From NCBI RefSeq assembly GCF_000003605.2, contig NW_003109084.1, forward strand, positions 531,002-562,488: DNA of 31,487 bases, in the 5' to 3' direction. Under the pieces are notes generated by a model that saw nothing but the letters and a program-made list of their open reading frames with translations, had not been told where the DNA came from and did no database searches. This DNA comes from Saccoglossus kowalevskii (taxonomy: Eukaryota; Hemichordata; Enteropneusta; Harrimaniidae). This document shows positions 12,625 through 23,803 of this stretch, one piece after another. Numbering within the stretch: the stretch's first letter is position 1; each line of letters starts with the position of its first letter. Position numbers and translations under genes: made by a program.

Positions 12625-12756
12625 CAAGATCAGCCCCCTTTACTGACAGTTTAAGTTCCTTGGTAATTTTAAACATAAAGCTTTTTATCGGGTGTTTTAA
12701 TTTTGAAAAGCGAGTGCCAATTAGATTAGACCTCATTCAAATAATTGCATTCGTCT
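12625..12756. repeat. Diverged direct repeat, copy 1
   Basis: This stretch aligns along its length with 13323-13459. Both begin CAAGATCAGCC, and both contain TTTAATT, an ACCTC/GATTTGATTCA-type stretch and a TGCA-rich end. Similarity is visible by eye but has many substitutions and small gaps. The copies are in the same orientation about 700 bp apart. In the - strand frame of the other copy this one carries stops. Confidence 0.5.
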
Positions 12757-13008
12757 TTATTTCTATTTCCGCATAACTTATAGGTCACTCATAATCGAAT
12801 GACAGCCCAATTATTTAGATGTTTTCAAATCACATGTGGTTCTGTCCGTATTCAATTATTGATTTTTGAACAAGACAGTTGTGACATTCGCGTTACAAAC
12901 GTTGTACCTAAACTCAGACTTGTTACTAAAACGCGTTTGATATATATTCCTCTAGTAGAAATAATGGTGTCTGAAATGCTTATTGGCATATATAATTCGT
13001 GTCATTAT

Positions 13009-13032
13009 TTAGTAGCAAATTTAGTAGCAAAT
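13009..13032. repeat. 12-bp perfect tandem duplication
   Basis: TTAGTAGCAAAT occurs twice in succession. This is simple local slippage. Confidence 0.9.
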
Positions 13033-13256
13033 TATCTGCGTGGGTATGATTAAAGTCCGGCAATTGTCCGAAACAAGGCGGACATAAAAACGGACAGTAC
13101 TATGCGGCGACATCTAGTACATAAGCATAATATTTCAAAGCGAAATATTTCTTTCCAAACTATTATAATATTTTGTGTGTTGCAAAACACAAGTCTTCAC
13201 AAATGACATTGTTTTTTGAACAATACACATTCAACAATAATTAGTTGCTTGTTCAC

Positions 13257-13279
13257 ATCAATATTGCCAAAATATTGAT
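13257..13279. repeat. 9-bp perfect stem-loop
   Basis: ATCAATATT and its reverse complement AATATTGAT flank a 5-base loop. It is A+T-rich and may be chance. Confidence 0.7.
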
Positions 13280-13322
13280 TAGTAAACATAGCAAAAGTTT
13301 CCTGTATATCACGTACACTGCT

Positions 13323-13459
13323 CAAGATCAGCCTACTTTTGACTGTTAAAATTCTTAGATATTTCTAGACATCCTGCTTTTATATCAAGTGATTTAATTC
13401 CGAAAAAAGAGGTGTCCATTTTAATCAGATTTGATTCATTGGCATATGCAAATGTGTCC
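13323..13459. repeat. Diverged direct repeat, copy 2
   Basis: Partner of 12625-12756. On the - strand it lies within an open frame (13333-13758) reading ANESNLIKMDTSFFGIKSLD. An in-frame TAG at 13333-13335 stands where the other copy has GGG within a shared GCTGATCTTGA context. Either the pair is a duplicated exon that has decayed, or it is an unrelated short repeat. An acceptor-like word (GGCACAG) lies just 5' of it on the - strand. Confidence 0.5.
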
Positions 13460-16400
13460 AATCTGTGCCATGTAATAACAGTAAAGAATTTTGATAATAT
13501 TGCGACAAGGAAGCAAGGAGTAACACTATTGAATGAAAGCAGGGCAATATCAGCGTTTTGAAACAGGATCACTGCTAAGGTCGTAAGGTTTTTGCATTTT
13601 TTTCTATTCTTAGCAGTGACAAAATGGGTGTTAAATATTTGTAGCTGTTTTCGATATGATTTGTAACATAACAAAAACCAATTAGCACACAGGCATATGC
13701 GGATAGAATGGAATGGTTGCATAGTGCACCTATCTGATGTAGAGTATTGGTGAAACATACAGACACTCGTTCAAATATATTATTGTAATAATGCAGGTCA
13801 AATATAATATCGATCCCATACTAAGAGCTGTTAAAACACTTGAAACCTAAACCGGCAATGTATTTTCATATGATATGTACTGGGATTGTCATCAAACCGC
13901 AACGAAAAGTGGTTTGACGCACTGTAAAAGCTATCACCCCCATTTTTTCAACAAACACATTACTCTTAATATAACCGCTCAATCATACATTCATTTGGCT
14001 GTGTCAACACAGAATAAATAATTTACATCCAAGTGCGCGTTCTGCTGGTACCCGCATGACTTTTAGCAAACACAGTAACATAAAACAGAAGTGATCAAAA
14101 GTTGCGACATTACAATGGGAATAATATTCGAGTCCTTGTCACATTGTAGATATTGAACCAATAGATTCCATTATAAACAATATGTCTAGTCAACATACTT
14201 AATATGGTTCGCACATGCTTGCCGTTGGGGCTAATGTCTGTTGAAGAGGGTTTAATTCTAAACACAGCCTTATAACTAGGTACTCGGGTTTTCTTCACTA
14301 ATTGGACATTCAGATCCAGATGCACATTGCCGCTACAAGCACAATAGGTGTATTTTTTTAATAATATAGTTAAACTTCTCCATGATGGGGATGCGATCAG
14401 TGTAACTAGTTGCACTTCTATCAACTACGCTATACCGTAAATAACAAAAATCATGTTGTGTTTGTACTGATTTTCAGATTATCAAAAATAATAATGTCAA
14501 GTCAGATGAGCACATTGACAAATGTATGTAGTCAATAAAACACTTTTTTAAAGTGGACATATATAGGACCAGTAAACAATAAAAAAAACGACCATTGTAA
14601 ATATTACATAATGAAGCTGTTTCGAATTTAAAAGTATGTCAGGGCAATGCAAAAACTTTAGTTTAATAAACAGTTCACTATTCCCATTTCGTTTCTATGG
14701 TCTTATATTATTTCGTTTTCAGATAACGAAATGTAATAACAGTAACCGGAAGCGGAAGCGGGTCTAAGACGTCGATTTTCATTTGAGTGAGAAACATATT
14801 GCTTTTTTACAATTGATCTTATTGATTTTTCAAATTGAAGAGGTAATTTTTAAAGTACTTATATCACGCCTAAAGATGTACTCTTCATGAAACATTGTAT
14901 TGCTAAATAGCCCTGATCGATTTATATATTCGTTTCATTGCATTTTTAATATACCTTGATTATACACAAAAGATAAAGAGGAAATTGTACAGTTTGGTGA
15001 AGCCAATATTTACTTACGGGGACACATTATCAACTGATTTTCCAAGATATTCAAATACCAAATTAGTATATTCAATATTTAGCACAAACCAGCCTGAGCC
15101 ACTTAGATTAATGCAAATAACAAACCCTTAGCTTTATATAAAAAGAAGTGTAAGCAGGTTAACGTATATTAAAATTAGTATTTGCTCATTTTTTGTATGC
15201 ATCGTTTAGTGTAATGTTTGAACGAGAAAATATGAAAGCATTAATATGTGAAGCTGTATGCGGATGGCAATTATATATTCGTCAAATTACCGGAATAGAT
15301 ATAATAGTTTTCTGTGTCTGATTTAAGACAATTGTCATCAATCGTGATGAAAATCTACATTGACTTCACACGTACTTCACGAAGGTGTAATAAATTTATT
15401 TCCAAAGTAGTTGAGAATAATGATAATTCATGTCAAGTTCACTCTTGAGAGGATTCTGGATTTAGTTAGTCGTGGCATTGTCACAGCATGTTTCATCATT
15501 TGTGAAAAATTTCTTATCAGTGCTCAATATCACTCAAAGTAGTTTCAACGTGTCGACAACAAGTATGTCGGTTCAAGTTGTAATAACATTCTTTTTTACG
15601 ACCGGTAATTTAGAATTCATTCTATTTATAGACAGTAAGTGGTCTGTATAGCACTTACTATGTATATTGCATTCCCACTTTGTAAATATGTGTGATATCA
15701 TCATTTGACATATATATTCATCAACAAATGTTAAAATTGTAGGTGGGTAATGAGAAATTATACATATATATACATTCAATTAATAGACGGCCTTCCGAAT
15801 TAGGAAAGAATTGTTAGGAATGAAAATTCACTGCGTTAGGAGGCTGTATTTGTAAGTTACGATGTAGATTTTAGTCTTTCTCCAGTATACTCAAAATAAA
15901 ATGAGGTCGGAGAAACAATATCTATATTTAAGCATATTTCTTTACCTAAAACATCATTCATCCACGTGTATGTATTTTATGATTATAGCTTACAATAATA
16001 GAGTTCCCATGTTATTAACTGACAATGGAGCTTTAAAACGTGAACAACGATAGTTGTTAAAAATATAGTTATGAAAGTTTAGCTGCACTGCTCAATATAA
16101 AACGCAAATAACAATAATACCCACTTTCACTAATCTCCCAACAAATTATACAGGTATCACTGCATTTATTGATAATATATGCCACCCTCTATAGTTCGTA
16201 CTTTCGTTTTTATTCAGTCAATCGCGTCAATGATTTATAGAAAATACGAGGGCGCTGGTCCTATAATAAACCCGGTATTTAAATAGATCTGAGAAAGCTG
16301 TACGTGCATGAGTGCATTGATTCGCTGTTTATTGAGTGGATATAATAAGTGTTTTAATTTATATTTATACACATAAATTCGTTTTTCTTTCTGCTAAACT

Positions 16401-16489
16401 AAACAGTTCCCATGTACGTCTTAAGGCTTATGTTTACGTGTCTAGTGTTTTTTTGTACAAAGAGTATTTAGTTTACACAGTAACAAACA
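13460..16489. other. Gene-free stretch, unrecognised
   Basis: A - strand frame at 14110-14332 is open downstream of an acceptor-like TGCTTGTAG and reads GNVHLDLNVQLVKKTRVPSY, but it lacks a good donor and is not called. The rest is A+T-rich sequence with short A and T runs. Around 14745 there is a GC-richer GGAAGCGGAAGCGGG run. Confidence 0.4.
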
Positions 16490-17060
16490 TTGACAGGCGT
16501 GGCGACTTTACTCTCGTTCAACTGCGTTTGTTACCTAGCGGGGTCATCTTTTCGTATAAGCAAATTGGTATATGCGCATTACAATGAAGATAATTTAAGA
16601 TAAGAGATTACCAATAAGGTCGAACAAATCATAGTATATTATACTGAACGAGCATATAGCCCGCTGGGTCAAGCGAGGGGTCATGCCTTTCCTTGCAGCA
16701 TGGACGTGTGCTTGAAGCTAGGTCTAAGCGTGGCACGCGAGTTCATTAAACACTCACAAATCACAATAACACAAGTAAACGGCAAAACAAATAGAATAAA
16801 TAAAATTACCCAATCGCGCAATTTGTTCAACAGTTACCAGATCAAGGTATGTTTTGATAGCCATTACATTTATATGTGTCATTCTTCGTTTGCCCTATAT
16901 TAGGAAAACAATTTGGATAACAGAGAAAATTAACAACTTGCTGTGGTGAAAATTAAACGAAACTCTAATTTAATGTATATTTAACAAATCACAATCGTTA
17001 AAATTGAGACAATTATTCTTTCAACTAAAAAAAACTTGCAATGGTGAAACTTCATTCCAA
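16490..17060. repeat. Dispersed repeat family, copy A
   Basis: This block aligns in order with 29545-30570. Shared landmarks, in sequence, are CGGGGTC, GGTATAT, ATTACAATGAAGAT, AACAAATCAT, ACGAGCATATAG/ACGATCATATAG, GACGTGTGCTTGAA/GTCGTGTGGTTGAA, CATTAAACACTC, ACAAGTAAAC, GCGCAATTTGTTCAACAG, TCAAGGTA, GTTTTG and CCCTATATTA. It ends in about one and a half degenerate units of the 92-bp sequence that forms a long array next to copy B (TTAACAACTTG near 16931, ACTTGCAATGGTG near 17034). No protein is encoded. It is probably a non-autonomous mobile element or its remnant; its class is undetermined. Confidence 0.7.
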
Positions 17061-18747
17061 CTTGGAAAGTGCGGTGATTAAGTACAAGCAGGTACTGCAG
17101 AAGAAAGCGTCAATCACTGATTTATTATTGTAAGGCTTACGAAAGCGTCAAACCCAAAAATTAGAGAATCTTCACATCCTTGACGTAGATGAATTTTAAC
17201 GTATATTGCCATTAAAAAGTTAGGTTAGGTAGGGTTTACCAAGGCAATAAAGGCAGGTGACTTATATACATCGCATGAAAATCCTGAAAATAGTACATAT
17301 GACATATACTGCAAATTCGGATATACTGCAACTTATATAAGTTATATAATAAATTATATAATAAACAAGTTGAATAATTACCAAGTGAAATTTTATTCCA
17401 AAGTCTGGATGACCGAAGGATAATATAATTTAGCGCCTTGCCTTGCCCTCTGCCTTGTTGGTGTTGCCAACCGTCTACACTGCTTTCTATTTCACGCTGC
17501 ACTAGCGTAATTTACTTAAGGTAGAGATGCAGTTTACCTGACAGGTATTTTAATTAGTTAATTAGGAAACCAAGATGACCTCCCTTGTCCACAAAACTAT
17601 ATATTTTCAGAAAGCTTATTGTATGAATTAAAAATTTTTTTTAGTGTTTTTTTTTATGGACACTGTAGTTTGAAATATGCACAAAAATGTGCTTTTTTGG
17701 TCAAAAATGATTCAAAAAAATTAGCTTCTAAACCATGCTTCTGTTTCCTTTCAAAATTGGTTCATGGGTACATCTTAAAAACTGTCTACCACTTGTCAAT
17801 TTTGCAGGGCAGCAGCTCAAATTTCACTACTTAAAGTTTATGCATAAATTAACACCCAGGCTAGTTATCTTTACGATTGTTGTAACACTGTTCAATCAAA
17901 AACAATTCCCGACGGCGTTTAGAAGATAAACACATTGTCAATCATTTGTGAAAATTTCAAAACAAAAGGTCAAAACGTCTAGGAGCTATTTTCTTTTAAA
18001 GTTCGGGGATGTGCATTGAAGAGAAGCTGAGATATTTGCTAATTTGCATAAAAATTAACTCAGTAAGAAGTTTGCTAATTGCTAATTAAATATAGTGCTT
18101 AATATGGAGATCCCGTCATTTCTTTTTTTTCAACATGTTTCTTTTTTATTATTTATGTACAGCCTTGCTAAATCTTGCTAAGCATTCAAAAAAGAGAATG
18201 TTTGCACCTGTTATCTATATTTTAAAATTATTCTGCAAAATTTCAACAGTCTATAGCCAAGACTGTTTGGATAATAAAAAGCAAAAAAAAAAAAAAGAAA
18301 AGAATCACTCCCAAGTACCCACTAACCTGCACCTCTACCTTAATGTACGATGGCAACCGCTGTGAAATTAGGGCCAGGTTGTACGATATGTACCACACGA
18401 ACCTGGTACTTTGTTTTCAATATAAACATATATTGCATTAATAACCTCCCACAATATATAAATAAGACGATCATTCATTTTATTCAATGTTTTGAATTGA
18501 GAAACTTATTATTCATATATATATATATAAAGAAAAAACTTTATTCATATATACAAAATACTATCACTATAAATGGTAACACGTATAATATATATATGAT
18601 ACAATAAATATACCACTTTTTTATAAAATAAAATGACAGTTGACATTCACATTGATTTGATTGGTAAAAATATAAAAAGACAGACAAATTTGTAAGTATT
18701 ATAATAATTATATGCATTTAATCTCAATTTATTTATACTTCATACAT
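17061..18747. other. A+T-rich stretch with a short LINE-tail-like word
   Basis: At 17398-17433 a 36-bp word (CCAAAGTCTGGATGACCGA and on) matches 21371-21404. On the - strand it reads ILRSSRLWNK, like the conserved end of CR1/L2 LINE ORF2 (xxLWNxLP). 17620-18000 is T-rich low-complexity DNA. Near 18284 there is an A run and at 18514-18530 an AT microsatellite. No gene is seen. Confidence 0.5.
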
Positions 18748-18920
18748 TGTACTATGATTAATTATAAATACAAGTATTCCTTTTATTGTTGATTAGATGT
18801 CAAATAAATACCTTCCACCGTATTTTATTAAGATTATGATTAATAATCATACCCGATGTTTATTATAACATGTAATGATTACATCATATAAAATATGATA
18901 TATAATTAAAAACACAAATA
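18748..18920. repeat. About 175-bp dispersed direct repeat, copy 1
   Basis: Closely similar to 21406-21584 in the same orientation. Shared words include ATGATTAATTATAAATACAA, TTTTATTGTTGATTAGATG, CCACCGTATTT, CCGATGTTT, TATAACATGTA and AATATGATATATAATTA. The copies stand on either side of the LINE fossil, about 2.66 kb apart. It is too A+T-rich to encode protein and is likely a short interspersed or MITE-like element. Confidence 0.85.
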
Positions 18921-19396
18921 GTACTTTATATGCTCTGGTTGATTAAAAGAAAAACAAAACAAGCTGAGTTTGTGAGTGGATGAGCACAAACTAAAACTTC
19001 CAATCATTATGGCGTCTATACTTTGTTATGAACTCTGTTGTTTGTGTCGGCATGCCAATTTCATTCGCATATTTTGGATACGTTTAAAGATTGGAGATGT
19101 TATCTTGCCACTAACATATCTCAGGGCGTCCACAGATATATTTATAAATAAAAGGTATTTTCTTATATTATTGTTTAGGCTGAAACTATATAGCAGTTTA
19201 ATACTACTAGAATACAACTGTATGATAATAAGATTGACACAGGGAAAATTACTTAATCAAAGGGATAATGTCAAAGCCTTTCAAAATTAAATTATATCCA
19301 AAATCAAATGTTCATAGGCGCTTAACAATATAAAAGAGATAAAGTTATAAACAAACATATAAAATCAAAACTACTGAGTACCAAAAGTTTCTTTTT

Positions 19397-21005
19397 AAAA
19401 ATGTTCATTACATAAGGCAGGAGCAGCAATGCAAATGGCTCGATGACCGAAAGATTTGGTATTAGTTTTTGGAACGTTTAGAAGAAGTTTATTTGTGGAG
19501 CGTAGACACCAAGATTACGAGCAGATGTTGTTGGCACGATGGTACAACCGTCGATCTGTATAGATGGTAAATTTAACTTGGCAAGATTTGGTCAAGATCC
19601 AAAAAGTAACAGTGCCGTCTTGTCCGAGTTGAGTTTTAAGAAATTTGATGTCAACCAAATATGAATATCCTTGATCGCACTTTTCATATAGCAAATGTTG
19701 ATGTCAATATCGTTTGTCTTGAAACATAAATATAGTTGTGTGTCGTCAGCATAGAGATAAAGGTTAATGTTGTGATGTCGGATTATGTCACCAAGTGGTG
19801 ATGTGTACACAGTGAAAAGATAGGACCCAGTACAGATCATTGGGGCACGCCATACTTCAACTTATGTAGTGATGATATTGATCCACGAATGCAAACATTT
19901 TGTTGTCGATCTGAGAGATATGATTCAAACCAAGATAGTGCAGTCTCTGCCACACCCATACCCATACCACTTGACATACATGCATGCTATAAGAAGCGAA
20001 TGGTGGACAGTATCTAAGGCAGCAGATACATCTAGTAAAACTAGCATCATAATTTTCTGCTGGTCAAGTGCCATGAGTATATCATTTTGAACGCATATAA
20101 GAGCAGTTTCTGTGCTGTGCGATTGTTTGTATGCTGATTGCATGGATTCAAGAAGATTGTTTGAATGTAAGTGTGAGATCAATCTATTGGCAACTACTTT
20201 CTCTGTGACTTTAGAGACAAATGTAAGGTTCGAGACTGGCCGATAGTACTTCAGGACGTCGGGATCTAGATGCGACTTCTTGAGAAGAGGAGAAACTAAA
20301 GCTAGTTTAAAAAGGGCTGGAACATGACCTGTAGAAAGTGATGAATTGACAATAGTAGTGATACTTGGTAGTAGTACGTCAAGGGTCTTATTAACAAGAA
20401 AAGTTGGTATAGGATCAAGTCCGCAAGATTTATTTGGTGAATTGTCATGGGGGAAATTCATCTGTCTCTATATCACGTCTGCTTGAGGTACGGGATCGGG
20501 AAAGTCACTTAAGCTTTTCAGTCAAATATACGCACACAACGAAATACATTTCAATGGCTAGTCTTTAGCCACATCGAGAACGCTCGAAGCAAAGACCAAG
20601 ACTCTCTCGCCTCGTGGAGCTCTCTCTGGGACCAAAGACTTATACCGTTTATTACGTATCAAAACTTAACCAATTACAAAGAAGTTTAAAGACATAAGGC
20701 GTAACCTTCACACATTCAATTTGCACATAGCCAATCACACTAAGTACTGAACACGTCATATCTACTGATTAATCGTTCACAATATTAATAACTGCAAATA
20801 CCAAACTGGCGAGAATGTTTTAAGGAGGTTGGTGACTGGATCTTCTGAGCAAAATATGTAGCAAACCTGTAAGTTTTTGGGTGGAATCGTGTTTTGGTAG
20901 AGGTGATTCACGTTTCCTGTGTAATAGAGTGTTAATTACGGTGAACATGGATTTTGGGTCGGATTGTTTATCTTCTAACAATGTAGAGTAGTACTAAAAT
21001 CAAAC
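19397..21005 (-). pseudogene. CR1/L2-type LINE ORF2 fossil (reverse transcriptase)
   Basis: Read on the - strand, pieces of one LINE ORF2 follow in order. A linker (SDPKSMFTVINTLLHRKRE, near 20950) and FATYFAQKIQ come first. Then come FPDPVPQADVI, KSCGLDPIPTFLV, YRPVSNLTFVSKVTEKVVAN, motif A (LLDVSAALDTVHHSLL), motif B (GVPQ-stop-SVLGP), motif C (LYADDTQLYL, the polymerase YADD), the thumb (ARNLGVY) and the C-terminal tail (NTKSFGHRA, then IAAPALCNE). It is dead: TAG at 20468-20470, TGA at 19837-19839 replacing the motif B Gly, TGA after LLFGS (about 19590), frameshifts near 20865 and 19970, and a deletion near 19500 joining the thumb directly to the tail. The endonuclease end is missing. Active relatives copy RNA by target-primed reverse transcription; this copy cannot. 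Confidence 0.93.
20515..20825 (-). mobile_element. Probable nested insertion inside the LINE
   Basis: The LINE reading frame is clear on both sides (FAQKIQSPTS near 20830; LKSLSDFPDPVPQ near 20500), but the roughly 310 bases between encode no LINE residues and differ in composition. On the - strand the insert has an A+T-rich first part, an AATAAA near 20650 and then a GC-richer part with GAGAGAGCTCC. That layout recalls a solo LTR (U3, polyadenylation signal, R/U5), but TG...CA ends and a target-site duplication were not found. It could be another short element or diverged LINE sequence. Confidence 0.3.
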
Positions 21006-21370
21006 TTGATGACAATTACATTCATTTGATGTAGTTGTTACATTTCAATGGTGTTTTGAAATTACTGGAGTTATTGTTCCAATCAAAAACATTTTTATGA
21101 AAGATTTTATTTCATATATAGTCTCAGCTCCCAGAGGTCATTGTTTTTTTTTTATTGCACACACTTCCTCAAATGTAGGAATGTTTTCATTGAGTCGTTA
21201 ATGTCATCTGCAATCTATGCCCACAGGATGTAGTTCGTCGTTGTATATTGTCAAGGTATCTTCTCCTTACTAGCATTAACGTATTTATACGCCCTATATA
21301 TATGTCAGTGATATGAGATGAATGTGCACAACGCCCTATGGCCTTTCTATATTATTTTTTATTATAATAA

Positions 21371-21404
21371 CCAAAGTTTGGATGACTGAAAGATAATATA
21401 ATAT
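21371..21404. repeat. Short LINE-tail-like repeat word
   Basis: It matches 17398-17433 with a few substitutions (CCAAAGTTTGGATGACTGA and on) and abuts copy 2 of the 175-bp repeat. On the - strand it resembles the terminal codons of the LINE ORF2 tail at 19440 with a short deletion. It may be the terminal piece of a LINE-derived short element. Confidence 0.5.
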
Positions 21405-21405
21405 C

Positions 21406-21584
21406 GTGTACCATGATTAATTATAAATACAAATACAAATATTTTATTGTTGATTAGATGAATAAATACATTCCACCGTATTTCATAAAGAATATAATTA
21501 CTAATCATATCCGATGTTTTTTTTATAACATGTAGCATGATTAAATCATATGAAATATGATATATAATTACAAAACACACATAG
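21406..21584. repeat. About 175-bp dispersed direct repeat, copy 2
   Basis: Partner of 18748-18920, same orientation. Differences are mostly single bases and small indels. A small inverted repeat (ATCATAT/ATATGAT) is kept in both copies near their right ends. Confidence 0.85.
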
Positions 21585-22385
21585 CCCCTACGTATCACAG
21601 ATATCAGATTATGTTGACAGTTATATATTACATACAATATTTATGTATAAAACGAGTGCCCGTTGATGGTTATTGAAACGATCAATGCCTTGTATTAGTG
21701 GAAGACGGTACGGATTCTCAAGAAACAAATACGCTTAACATTCCACTTTTGCCGGGGATGTTGGGGTTTGGAAAACCCTGACACGGTTTTTTTTGCTTGC
21801 CGTCAAGTTTCAACGCCTCTGATCAGCCAAATACAGTAACGTGTAAAATATATAGAATAATGTCCCTGGAAATATGTTATTGTATGCAAGCAAACATGTT
21901 CAAAACAGATAATTGGATACAATACAATACAAGTTTTAAATTTATTTTATATAAATTAACAAAATTCAAATAATATGAAAACATGTTTGCGAGTAATTAA
22001 AAGCTTTGCATACATTTTTACATACATACATACAAGCCTAAGCCACAACACAACACAACATTAAATATGAAAAGCGCCTTCCGAGTTATAGATTCGATTT
22101 TTTAAAAATGAGCATGAATTACACATCAACTAAGTTACATGTTAAATCTGGCAAAGTACTCACAGTGCTTGGTTTGAATACTAGACCAATTCCAAGACCA
22201 AAAGTGTTGTCCGAAGCAATACACTACGTCATAAATGACTATAACTTGGCTATGGCTATAATTCTACACCACATGCAATCCATTTCTTCGAGACTAATGA
22301 CTTTTAGGATTCCTAGCTCCCCGGTTTCTACGGACAATATCAGCCTCTATGGTTAATAGAAAATATAGTAATAGTAAATATCAAT
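21585..22385. other. Gene-free stretch, unrecognised
   Basis: A+T-rich DNA with a CATA microsatellite near 22020 and a CAACA run near 22050. A frame of 82 codons at 22108-22356 has no splice context or recognised motif and is not called. Confidence 0.4.
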
Positions 22386-22808
22386 ATTTGTTTCTGTTTA
22401 ACTAACTGACTCAAAATACTATGTTAATTTAACAACCAATAGCTGTCCATTGTGTGGTATGATCATAAATTACCATACCAATACTCGTGCAATAGCAAAT
22501 TATGACCTGGAACGCCAGGGGGCAGCACTCTAAACACGTGCTAGTTTCCATAGTAGGAAAGATCTTTTGTATTTGTTTGTTGAGTAATGTATTTGTGGTA
22601 TTCGAGTGAGTTAAGATGTGGGTGTATAGCATCATAAACTACGATCTTTTCAGGTGTACTTGTATAGTACTCGCGTCTCGGACATGTGTCTGTGTCTTTA
22701 CTCACCTGGTAACGAGCTGAGTGCGTACAAAGTGTTATTATAATTTAGGCGTTGTGCGACGTCGAATAGAACCATAAGTAACTACATATTTTTGACACCG
22801 GCAATAAT
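22386..22808. repeat. Near-tandem duplication, copy 1 (about 423 bp)
   Basis: It aligns with 22924-23348 from ATTTGTTTCTGTTTAACT to CAATAA, with most bases shared. It carries a TGTTAATTTAACAACC segment absent from copy 2 and lacks about 21 bases present in copy 2 (after TTTGTTTGTTG). Reading frames on either strand are interrupted differently in the two copies, so it is probably non-coding. Strongly kept blocks include AAACACGTGCTAGTTTCCAT, GGTATTCGAGTGAGTTAAGA and GTGTCTTTACTCACCTGGTA. Confidence 0.92.
22514..22526 (+). promoter_or_regulatory. CTCF-like core word
   Basis: GCCAGGGGGCAGCAC resembles the core of the bilaterian CTCF motif (CCA..AGGGGGCR). In the duplicated copy the equivalent reads GCCAGTGGTCAGCAC, losing the G run. 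A single word match is weak evidence of binding. Confidence 0.22.
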
Positions 22809-22923
22809 GACGATGTCCGAGCAAAACAAATGCCCATGATTATTGGGTTCATTATAATACTGTTTGTACAAATCACTGATTGACAGTTTAGAACCGATAA
22901 GTGTGGGAGCACATAGTGGTAGA

Positions 22924-23348
22924 ATTTGTTTCTGTTTAACTTACTGACCCAACATACTAATAGCTGTTCATTGTGTGGTATGACCACAAATTACCATATC
23001 TATACTAGTGCAATAGCAAACTATGACCTGGATCCCGAGCGCCAGTGGTCAGCACTCTAAACACGTGCTAGTTTCCATAGTAGGAAAGACCTTTTGTATT
23101 TGTTTGTTGGGATGGAACAGTCTGTGAACAAGTAATGTATTTGTGGTATTCGAGTGAGTTAAGAAGTGGGTGTATAGCACCATAAACTACGTTCCTTTCA
23201 AGTGTACTTGTATAGTACTTGTGTCTCGGACACGTGTCTGTGTCTTTACTCACCTGGTAACGAGTGTACAGTGTATTATAAGTTAGGCGTTGTTCCGCTT
23301 CGAATAGAACCATAAGTCACTCGTACATATTTTTGTCACCGACAATAA
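22924..23348. repeat. Near-tandem duplication, copy 2 (about 425 bp)
   Basis: Partner of 22386-22808, separated from it by about 115 bases. See copy 1 for the differences. Both copies contain an E-box-like CACGTG (AAACACGTGCTAG); copy 2 also has GGACACGTGTC where copy 1 has GGACATGTGTC. Confidence 0.92.
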
Positions 23349-23738
23349 CACCTACACTTTGTAATACAAGGCGGTCGCAATTTCTATGGAGCCAAATAGC
23401 AGAAGATACATTTTGCCGTATTCAGTTCTTTTTACAGAATTATTATATACTTCTAGAATATACGATTCTTAGGTCTTTGAATTTGAACGATGTGTTGTTT
23501 TTCTTCTTCCCATTTTTAACGTAGCGTTTATATTCTAGCATACCACATACCTTTTTCATTATATGAATTATGTATCTATTTATTTATAACAATTATCTTC
23601 TCATAAAATGGCGGCTTCACTGACTCATATTTTAGAGGTCACACTTTAACTGACTGACCTGCCGTAGGACAGTGTTTGTTCGATATTTGTATGTCAAACG
23701 TTTCTGCAACCTGTAGCACAATTATTGCAATAAACACT

Positions 23739-23803
23739 CAATCAAATATGACGTGAAATATGCTATTTATCTTATGAATATGATTGGTTGCAACTCGGTC
23801 ACG
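23739..23803. repeat. Short direct repeat with inverted CCAAT box, copy 1
   Basis: It matches 24564-24634: CAATCAAATATGACGT, ATATGCTATTTA and GATTGGTTGCAACTCGGTCACG occur in order in both. It contains ATTGG (inverted CCAAT). Fourteen bases on each side are not obviously related. It is a small dispersed repeat or a duplicated regulatory module. A YY1-like AAAATGGCGGC lies nearby at 23605-23615. Confidence 0.7.

Noticed and set aside
14110-14424. Frame of 104 codons on the - strand
   Set aside because: A possible acceptor at 14333, but no adequate donor and no recognised motif.
17219-17235. TTAGG telomere-like run (TTAGGTTAGGTAGGG)
   Set aside because: Only two to three imperfect units; too short to indicate a telomere or interstitial telomeric site.
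19869-20090. + strand frame over the LINE
   Set aside because: It is the antisense shadow of the reverse-transcriptase fossil.
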